From Candidatus Thiothrix sulfatifontis (GTDB lineage Bacteria > Pseudomonadota > Gammaproteobacteria > Thiotrichales > Thiotrichaceae), in contig CP094685.1 of NCBI GenBank assembly GCA_022828425.1, positions 3,266,046 through 3,330,045 of the forward strand: DNA of 64,000 nt. Direction: 5' to 3'. How positions within the stretch are numbered: the first letter of the stretch is position 1; each line of letters begins with the position of its first letter. Shown one piece after another: positions 56,481 to 62,182 of this stretch. The position numbers were made by a program, and so were the translations under genes. Below the pieces are notes generated by a model. The model was not told where the DNA came from and ran no database searches. It was given only the letters and a program-made list of their open reading frames with translations.

Positions 56481-56570
56481 TCGAGTAGCACACCGCGCAA
56501 TACCATCCCAACATTAAGCCGCTAATTATAACCTTAATAATCACCCATCCATAAGCAATATATTATTAAA

Positions 56571-56678
56571 TGGGTTGCACATCGGGTTGCACACGCTTTT
56601 ATGATCGGGTTGCACGTTTTCAAATCGGGTTGCACACGCTTTTATGATCGGGTTGCACGTTTTCAAATCGGGTTGCAC
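56571..56678. repeat. CGGGTTGCAC iterons, left part (six copies)
   Basis: Six direct copies of (C/T)GGGTTGCAC start at 56571, 56583, 56606, 56626, 56649 and 56669. The last four alternate with two spacers (ACGCTTTTATGAT and GTTTTCAAAT) in a 43-bp higher-order repeat. The array stops just before the IS4 target duplication and resumes at 58271. Confidence 0.85.
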
Positions 56679-56698
56679 ACCATAAGCGGGCTACAGGG

Positions 56699-58104
56699 CA
56701 TCTCTTTATACACAAATCAGTCCTCCCCCAACTCACTAGCCATCTGAATCCCATAAATACAGTCCAGCACCCTTGAGTAGCCAAGCCAGATACTTTTAGC
56801 CCCCGGTTCGCCATCGCATTTTCTGCCCAAAAAGCCCCCCAGTTCCGCTAGATTGCGGATCACTTGATTGAGGGTAGGTATGCCATCGGGTAGTGCTTTT
56901 TTGCCGAGCCGGAAAGATACTTTCCATTCCAGCGGGTCAAACACCAGATCAGCCGGAAGTTCTGGGCAGGTACGCCCCAACCGCATCAGAAACATAATCC
57001 GCCAGGCCACCATGATGTAGAGCGCGAGGGCTTTTTCGATGCGCTCTTTAGTGTCCAGTTGCAGTTTTTCGACGCGACAGCCGACTTTCAGGACATCAAA
57101 AAACATCTCGATTTCCCAACGCGCCCGATACCAGTCGATGAGTTCACAGGCGGCATCGGCGGTCTCTACACAACGGTTGGTGACTAAACGCCAAATGAGG
57201 GGCGATTTTCCGGCGGGTGGGTTGATTTCTTTGGCTTGAACCAAGGTCAATAGCATTGGATGCTTACTTTTGGGACGCAGGGTATAACGTAACACCTTGA
57301 TTTCTTGTACCACTTTGCGAGGCTTTTCACCCTGCTTGCGCGGTTTGGTAAAGGTGATACGAGTCAACGCCTGTTGTTGATCAATGGCATCCCACAGTTT
57401 GAGGTCATCCCCCAAGGCGCGGTTATGTTGCGCCCGTATCAGCAGGTCAGCCGGGTAATCCAAGGCTTGCGCCCGTTTGAGTAAGTCATAAAAGTCGCTT
57501 TCACGGTCGCCCGTATAGATGAGGCGGTGTTCAGGGCAGCGTGCCGCCAGTTCGGCTACCCGTTCATACCCTTCAATCCAGCGACGGCTTTCTTTGATGC
57601 CGGGGTTGGCAAGATCCGCCGCTTTGCTCAAGCCCCGTGACCACATCCACGTATCGGTGATCCCCAATGGCAGACGGTCTGGGGTGATACACAAGGTCGG
57701 ATGCAGGTACATCCCGCGTTGCTTATCGTAGGATAAACGCCCCAAACCCTCGGTTTCCTGCCCATTGAAATCCAGTTCGGTGGTGTCTTGAATACACAGG
57801 ATAATCCGCGAATCTTGCTGACGGATTCGACACTCGGTCGCTTCAAAGTGGGATGCCATCAAAGCATCATGGCTCACCGCTTCATTCCAGAAGAAACGGT
57901 ACGTCGCCAAGGTGCTTGACCAACTTTGGCAAGCTTTCGGGATGCTCGATTGGGGGGCTTTGAGCATGGCGTTGAGGATATGGGCAGCGCGTGTTTCGAG
58001 ACGCTTGTCTCCCAAATCAAGATCGGTGAGTTCGGTAGATGACCAGTTCATGGGTGAAAATTGCTTATCTTACATCAGTTTGGGGACTTGTGTATAAGGA
58101 GATG
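56699..58104 (-). mobile_element. IS4-family insertion sequence (1406 bp)
   Basis: A complete IS with imperfect terminal inverted repeats (CATCTCTTTATACACAAATC left; complement of the right end CATCTCCTTATACACAAGTC) and a perfect 9-bp target duplication, GCTACAGGG, at 56690-56698 and 58105-58113. It carries one transposase gene and has inserted between two parts of an iteron array. Confidence 0.93.
56717..58051 (-). CDS. IS4-family transposase (IS50/Tn5-like)
   Basis: A 444-residue DDE transposase. The N-terminal Tnp-DNA-binding part reads WSSTELTDLDLGDKRLETRAAHIL. Catalytic residues lie in ILCIQDTTELDFNG near 85-98, IYTGDRESDFYDLL near 175-188, and the YREK-type motif YRARWEIEMFFDVLK near 303-317. 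The C-terminal part matches the Tn5 dimerisation region (RIMFLMRLGRTCPELPAD). The frame is intact and fills the IS, so the element may still be active. The 9-bp target duplication fits this subgroup. Confidence 0.92.
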   Translation of the reverse strand: MNWSSTELTDLDLGDKRLETRAAHILNAMLKAPQSSIPKACQSWSSTLATYRFFWNEAVSHDALMASHFEATECRIRQQDSRIILCIQDTTELDFNGQETEGLGRLSYDKQRGMYLHPTLCITPDRLPLGITDTWMWSRGLSKAADLANPGIKESRRWIEGYERVAELAARCPEHRLIYTGDRESDFYDLLKRAQALDYPADLLIRAQHNRALGDDLKLWDAIDQQQALTRITFTKPRKQGEKPRKVVQEIKVLRYTLRPKSKHPMLLTLVQAKEINPPAGKSPLIWRLVTNRCVETADAACELIDWYRARWEIEMFFDVLKVGCRVEKLQLDTKERIEKALALYIMVAWRIMFLMRLGRTCPELPADLVFDPLEWKVSFRLGKKALPDGIPTLNQVIRNLAELGGFLGRKCDGEPGAKSIWLGYSRVLDCIYGIQMASELGED

Positions 58105-58270
58105 GCTACAGGGTGGCTTGTGAATACTGGCGAATACCACAATTCAGGCGTAATAGCCCCGTAATACCCCCGTAATGGGCATTTCAAGGCAAAAAAGCGG
58201 GGACGCCCACCTATTCGACGCTGTTCTACTTAGCGCAAAAGCGGGGGCGTGTTTGCTGGTTGTTTTTTGT

Positions 58271-58344
58271 CGGGTTGCACACTGTTTAAGACGGGTTGCA
58301 CATCGGGTATATGTCGGGTTGTACATTGTTAAGACGGGTTGCAC
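58271..58344. repeat. CGGGTTGCAC iterons, right part (four copies)
   Basis: Copies at 58271-58280, 58292-58301, 58315-58324 (variant CGGGTTGTAC) and 58335-58344, in the same orientation as the six copies left of the IS. Without the IS they would form one ten-copy array. The rest of the gap 58114-58270 holds a degenerate copy of the sequence upstream of the RHH gene (GCGTAATAGCCCCGTAAT against GCGTACTAGCCCCGTACT). Confidence 0.8.
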
Positions 58345-58435
58345 ATTTAGAGCTTGTGTATTACACCTAATTATTCCACGTTAAATACGCGAACGAATGA
58401 AAGCCGCTAATTGATCGAGTGACACGCTTTAAACG

Positions 58436-58485
58436 CTCTAGTGGTACGGTAGTGTTACCGCAAAACGCTCTAGTGGTACGCTTTA
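58436..58485. repeat. TAGTGGTACG / GTTACCGCAAAACG repeats, right set
   Basis: CTAGTGGTACG at two places (near 58438 and 58470) with GTTACCGCAAAACG between them, then GCTTTAACGG. These are the same words as at 56433-56480 in a slightly different order, on the opposite side of the iterons. They bracket the CGGGTTGCAC array. Confidence 0.6.
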
Positions 58486-58584
58486 ACGGTCAAGGCATGA
58501 CAGTATGTCGGAATCAAATTGCACGAACCGCAAACGTTGGCTAATGTTTGCACCTTATTAATAATAACAATAGAGGCTAAGCAA

Positions 58585-59007
58585 ATGTCATATATAAAAG
58601 AATCCTTATCGAAAAATGAAGAACTATTGGCGACTTTTCCGCTTCATTGGTGGGCATGGTTGCGCGTAGTTATATGGTGCTTCATTGGTGTACTTACTCT
58701 TCCAGCCATTGGCGTTGGTATCTTGTTCCTAATACTTGCGGGATATTTCGCTTTAGTTAATATCAATGAAGAGCGCGGCATGACAGACAAACGGGTAATC
58801 ACCAAACAAGGGATTATCAGCCGTAATACTGGTGAGCTAAGATTGAATGCAATTGAAACTGTAACAATTAGGCAAGGAATCATTGGGCGTATCCTTGGAT
58901 TTGGTCAAGTTCGCGTAACTGGCAGGGGGTTGTCAGATGTTGCATTTAATCTTGTGGCTGACCCGATGAACGTTAAACGTAAAATCGAAGGCGTTATACC
59001 TGCTTAA
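58585..59007 (+). CDS. PH-domain (bPH2/YdbS-like) membrane protein
   Basis: A 140-residue protein from the ATG at 58585 with AGAGG upstream. MSYIKESLSKNEELLATFPLHWWAWLRVV leads into two adjacent hydrophobic helices (VVIWCFIGVLTLPAIGVGILFLILAGYFALV, near 28-58) and then a bacterial PH domain (MTDKRVITKQGIISRNTGELRLNAIETV... FGQVRVTGRG, near 67-120). Such proteins sit in the inner membrane; function unknown. It is the only rightward cargo gene between the iterons and the integrase and has its own terminator. Confidence 0.85.
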   Translation: MSYIKESLSKNEELLATFPLHWWAWLRVVIWCFIGVLTLPAIGVGILFLILAGYFALVNINEERGMTDKRVITKQGIISRNTGELRLNAIETVTIRQGIIGRILGFGQVRVTGRGLSDVAFNLVADPMNVKRKIEGVIPA

Positions 59008-59016
59008 ATCGAAGTC

Positions 59017-59050
59017 ACCGGAACACAATATATTTAGTGTTCCGGTATTT
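59017..59050 (+). terminator. Terminator after the PH-domain gene
   Basis: A perfect 10-bp stem, ACCGGAACAC/GTGTTCCGGT (59017-59046), with a 10-nt AT loop and followed by ATTTTGC. It ends the rightward transcript before iteron block B. Confidence 0.7.
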
Positions 59051-59079
59051 TGCACTGAGCAAATATAGCCAAAAAACAA

Positions 59080-59223
59080 ATAATTCCTTATAAAACAACG
59101 TTGTAACCGCTGTAACCGCTGTAACCGCTGTAACCATGCCACGGTTACAGAAAAAACCTTTTATAAACAACGCTGTAACCGTTGTAACCGTTGTAACCGG
59201 AAAAAATAACAATGTCGGCAAAC
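59080..59223. repeat. GGTTAC iteron block B of element 1 (inverted copy of block A)
   Basis: Four contiguous 9-bp units, G(C/T)TGTAACC, at 59100-59135, an inverted GGTTACAG, the AT tract CCTTTTATAAACAA, then three more units at 59172-59198 and GGAAAAAATAACAATGTCGGC. Read on the minus strand it aligns over its length with 52818-52950, including the non-iteron spacers. It lies directly after the integrase stop codon. Confidence 0.8.
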
Positions 59224-60171
59224 GCTAACCCGCCTTTCTGAATGGCAACACCTTTGCACCATCCCGCAAGTTGTCCAAGTAATCCGCCCATTGCTGCATC
59301 ATGGCGGTACGTTGGTCTAGGTACTGTGATCGGTCATAAGCGCGTCTCACGTCATTACCAACTGCATGGGCAAGCTGTTTTTCTATAACGTCCGTCGGGT
59401 ATCCCAGTTCATAAAGGCGCGTTGATGCCATCGCCCTAAATCCGTGTGCCGTCATTGTTTCGTTATCGTATCCAAGCCGCCTTAATGCTTGCCTGACAGT
59501 GTTGTTACTCATTGGCTTGCTGGTATCCGTGCGGGAGGGGAATACATAGCGCCGCCTTCCTGTCACTGGTTTAAGTTCTTCCAGTATCGCCATTGCTTGA
59601 CGTGGTAAGGGGACAATATGAACCTTTCCCGCCTTCATCTTATTGGCTGGTATTGTCCATACATCCCCTTTAATCTCTGCCCATTCCATTTGACGCAATT
59701 CAGAGGGGCGCGTGAACAGGTAAGCAGAAAGCACCAAAGCAGAACGGGTTTCTAATGTTCCTGTGTAGCCATCCATTGCCCGCATTAGTTCGCCCACCTC
59801 TGTGGGGTCTGTGATTGCTGAAAAGTGGCTTTTCTTTGGTGGTGGTATCGCTCCCTTTAGATCGGGGGTAGGGTCACGCACTGCCCGCCCCGTTGCTACT
59901 GCATACCTGAATATCTGCCCGCAATCCTGCTTAGCACGGTGTGCTGTCTCTATCGCCCCCCTTGCCTCTATGCGTCGCAAGCATTTCAGTACGTCGGGGG
60001 GTTCAATCTCACCAATGGGCAAGCAGCCTAACCACGGGAATATGTCACGCTCCAGCCTCCGTATTACCTTGCTTGAATGGCTTTCTACCCATTGCGCGGA
60101 AAACTTCACAAACCATTCACGGGCGATACACTCAAAGCTATTCGACGCGATAGCCTTGATTTCTTCCTTAA

Positions 60172-61152
60172 ATGTGAATTAAGGGCATTTTCGTAGCTGA
60201 TTCCAGAAAAACAGAGCGGCAGCTAATCGTCCAAATACATGAACGAGCAATCCTTGGTATGAACGTACATTTGAGGCAACCTCAATACCGGTTTTCTTCT
60301 CAATCCAAGCAAACAGCGTTTCAATCGGTTGGCGTACTTGTGACACAGCGGTTGACAGCCATTGCTCATCGGCATCCAGATAGCGTTGTCCCTTTTTCTT
60401 TTTGACGGGTGTCCGCACGGTCAATTGCTGGGATTGTTCAACATCGGCAGCATCCGGTCGCTGATACGCTTTGTCACCGAAGACTTCCTCCTGCTTCAGA
60501 ACAGGTCTGATTTGGTCAAACACTTTGCCATCCGGTACGCTGGCAGGCAGCAAACCGATGTATTCGGGTGTGGGCAACGTTCCCGCTTGTTTACGTCCAA
60601 TGACATGAACACGTACCCCATAAAAATACAGTTTTTTCGTCGCACAGTAGCCATGATCAGCAATATTGGCAGCGACACAAGCTTTGAAGCGATGCCCCTG
60701 TCTTGCCAACGCAACGGGGAAAGAGTCCACTAGCAGTTTTCCATCCGTTGGAGGAACCTGAGACTGGATGCGCTCCAATAGCGGGGCGAACAGATCAGCC
60801 AAACGGTTCAGGCGCATCACATAAGCAGGATAACTCGGCAACGCGGGGAACCAGTCCCGTAAATGGCGATCGGCATAAGTATGAATCTGTTTGATGGTGC
60901 GATGACCGTCCAGCAAGCCAAACCAGTACAGCGTAATGACTTCCTCATCAGTCAGTTGTAACTCAACATGGGGAGAGAAACGCTGTACACACGCCCAAAG
61001 ATCCGCTTTATATTGCTTGCAAAGGTACAGATAAATCGCTATCAATTGATCTTGCCAGTCCATAGTGAGAGTCCAGTACATCCGAGAAAAGTAGAGAGTT
61101 CCCGTATGATAATGGCTTTCACTATGGCTGGTTGTTTGCCCTTAATTCACAT
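60172..61152 (-). mobile_element. Insertion sequence in the integrase gene (981 bp)
   Basis: Perfect 16-bp terminal inverted repeats (ATGTGAATTAAGGGCA at the left end, its complement at the right end), flanked by the 4-bp duplication TTAA (60168-60171 and 61153-61156). One transposase frame fills it and its stop codon lies inside the left repeat. The TTAA duplication fits the YTAR target of IS5-like elements; the protein resembles IS982 more. Confidence 0.88.
60179..61081 (-). CDS. DDE transposase (IS982/IS5-like)
   Basis: A 300-residue DDE transposase; a start at the ATG at 61063 (MDWQDQLIAIYLYLC) would give 294. The N-terminal LTDEEVITLYWFGLLDGHRTIKQIHTYADRHLRDWFPALPSY near 38-79 resembles IS982 transposases. 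The catalytic acids are likely in LLVDSFPVALARQG near 115, VFGDKAYQRPDA near 196 and QPIETLFAWIEKKTGIE near 254. GYCATKKLYFYGVRVHVIG precedes the second aspartate, as in this superfamily. The frame is intact. The exact IS family is uncertain. Confidence 0.85.
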   Translation of the reverse strand: MYWTLTMDWQDQLIAIYLYLCKQYKADLWACVQRFSPHVELQLTDEEVITLYWFGLLDGHRTIKQIHTYADRHLRDWFPALPSYPAYVMRLNRLADLFAPLLERIQSQVPPTDGKLLVDSFPVALARQGHRFKACVAANIADHGYCATKKLYFYGVRVHVIGRKQAGTLPTPEYIGLLPASVPDGKVFDQIRPVLKQEEVFGDKAYQRPDAADVEQSQQLTVRTPVKKKKGQRYLDADEQWLSTAVSQVRQPIETLFAWIEKKTGIEVASNVRSYQGLLVHVFGRLAAALFFWNQLRKCP

Positions 61153-61428
61153 TTAATGGCTTGCTTGTGGCTTGATGGGTCAACACCACGCGCCAACAGT
61201 TCACGCGCCCCCTGATGCGCTTCACGGGCTTGCTTTAGGCTGGTATCTGGATAAATGCCGATAGCGAGGGTTTTCTGCTTTCCATTAATACGGTAGTTAT
61301 AACGCCAGTACTTGCCAGCACTGGAAACATGAAGGTAAAGCCCGCCCCCATCGGTATAACGCTTAGGCGTTCCATCTGGTGAGGGTTTCGCGTTCTTTGC
61401 TGCTGCATCGCTTAGGCTTCTTTTCATT

Positions 61429-61492
61429 TGTTGGTATCTCTCTGCTGTTGGGGTGGTAATACCATCAAAGATACCAACAATTTGATGGTATG
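61429..61492. promoter_or_regulatory. Putative integrase arm-type sites / int operator, right end
   Basis: TGTTGGTATC at 61429-61438, an inverted GATACCAACA at 61470-61479, and the related CTGTTGGGGTGGTAATACC and TGATGGTATG between and after. The words match those at 51428-51500 at the other end. They also overlap the integrase start and could mediate autoregulation. Confidence 0.55.
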
Positions 61493-61522
61493 TCATGACA
61501 CCCTAAGAACCCTTAAAAAGCA

Positions 61523-61558
61523 AAAACCCCTTACAGATTGCCGCCTGTAAGGGGTTTT
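61523..61558. terminator. Strong hairpin beside the right attachment site
   Basis: A perfect 14-bp stem, AAAACCCCTTACAG/CTGTAAGGGGTTTT, with loop ATTGCCGC and T-rich ends on both strands. It sits 31 bp inside the right repeat, like the native terminator at the left repeat, and shares the ACCCCTTA word with it. It could end read-through from ssrA into the element. Confidence 0.75.
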
Positions 61559-61589
61559 AATACTTCATGATACCGCATGAAACGGGTAA

Positions 61590-61606
61590 TTGGTGGAGGC
61601 GGCGAC
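61590..61606. other. Right attachment site / left end of element 2
   Basis: An exact copy of the 17-bp repeat at 51198-51214. Right of it the sequence becomes AT-rich and lacks genes for about 570 bp, as at the left end of element 1. This repeat therefore serves as the junction of two tandem elements. Confidence 0.8.
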
Positions 61607-61667
61607 CACTAAATTTAGCATGTAAACAATTGATATTTATTACTTTATTGAGTTTGAATTTTTTACA

Positions 61668-61795
61668 ATACCCCCCGTGATACCCCCTTTAATGCACTTC
61701 ACCCCATTTTCCGCCCTTCGATCACCACAATGGAGACACCCATTCAAGGGGGTATTATCGGGGGTATTTCCCTGAACCGTTTACCCTGATACCCC
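61668..61795. promoter_or_regulatory. Putative integrase arm-type sites of element 2
   Basis: GATACCCCC or its complement GGGGGTAT(T/C) occurs about five times in both orientations (near 61668, 61679, 61747, 61760 and 61788). Placement mirrors the GATACCAACA sites of element 1, with which it shares the core GATACC. Confidence 0.45.
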
Positions 61796-61920
61796 TAAAA
61801 CACGAACTAAAAACGAAGGTGCGACACACACACAAACGCCGCCTCTGCCCTGTTCGTTTTGCCGGTAAGAAAAAAATATTTCTTTTCTCACCCCCCCTCT
61901 ACTTCTCCAAAAAACTGTCT

Positions 61921-62121
61921 TTTTGTCTTGTTGGGTTTTTTATTGTTATATATCAATAACTTAAAAAGATTTTTACAAGACAAAACGCTTTTTTCATTTT
62001 GTCTTGTTTCTGCTGCTTTTTGTCTTGTTGGAGAAAATAATAATAAAATCAATTAGATAAATTTTGTCTTCGTGTTTTTCATTTTGTCTTGTGAGGCGCG
62101 TTTTGTCTTGGGTTTTGTCTT
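61921..62121. repeat. TTTTGTCTTG iterons of element 2
   Basis: Eight copies of a 10-mer: exact at 61921, 61997, 62018, 62082 and 62101, inverted at 61976-61985, and with one change at 62062 and 62113. They lie in AT-rich DNA directly downstream of the DUF927 gene, where element 1 has its GGTTAC iterons. The rest of the gap 61607-62182 has no gene I would defend. Confidence 0.8.
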
Positions 62122-62127
62122 AGGCAC

Positions 62128-62151
62128 AAAAAAACCACCGCTAAGGGTGGT
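62128..62151 (-). terminator. Terminator after the element 2 DUF927 gene
   Basis: A 6-bp stem, ACCACC/GGTGGT (62134-62151), followed on the minus strand by seven T. It lies 32 bp past the DUF927 stop codon and separates the gene from the iterons. Confidence 0.7.
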
Positions 62152-62182
62152 CTGTTGGGTGCAAAAGTTGCGCTATATGGGG

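Larger units (their letters stand above)
59225..61427 (-). pseudogene. int: P4-type tyrosine integrase interrupted by an IS
   Basis: The N-terminal part starts at the ATG at 61427 (MKRSLSDAAAKNAKPSPDG) with the DUF4102 arm-binding domain (YTDGGGLYLHVSSAGKYWRYNYRINGKQKTLAIG). It stops in the IS after DPSSHKQAIK. The remainder resumes at about 60167 (FKEEIKAIASNSFECIAREWF). The catalytic domain is complete: TRPSELRQMEWAEI (Arg), HGFRAMASTRL (HxxR) and the NDVRRAYDRSQYLDQR end with the tyrosine. Removing the IS plus one TTAA joins AIK to EEIKAIASNSF in frame, a full-length integrase of about 400 residues. As it stands it is inactive. It lies at the attachment-site end of the element, as usual. 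Confidence 0.9.
51198..61606. mobile_element. Integrative satellite-like element 1 (about 10.4 kb)
   Basis: Bounded by a 17-bp direct repeat, TTGGTGGAGGCGGCGAC, which read on the minus strand ends GCCGCCTCCACCA, the form of a tmRNA or tRNA 3' end. Inside are a P4-type tyrosine integrase next to the right end (split by an IS), an AlpA regulator, a primase zinc ribbon, a DUF927 protein, a terminase-small-subunit-like protein, ribbon-helix-helix regulators and iteron arrays. There are no capsid, tail or lysis genes, so it resembles a phage satellite or replicating integrative element more than a prophage. Repeats that look like integrase arm sites lie near both ends. Confidence 0.8.

Noticed and set aside
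56571..58344. CRISPR array
   Set aside because: Repeats are only 10 bp with short, repeated spacers and no cas genes; they are iterons.
59015..59221. Minus-strand 68-aa open frame over iteron block B
   Set aside because: TVTTVT/AVTAVT runs are direct translations of the 9-bp repeat, and there is no supported start.
51198..61606. Complete prophage
   Set aside because: No capsid, portal, large terminase, tail or lysis gene is present in the 10.4 kb.
61859..62056. Plus-strand 65-aa open frame in element 2
   Set aside because: It lies across the TTTTGTCTTG iterons, has no ribosome binding site and reads as low-complexity repeat translation.
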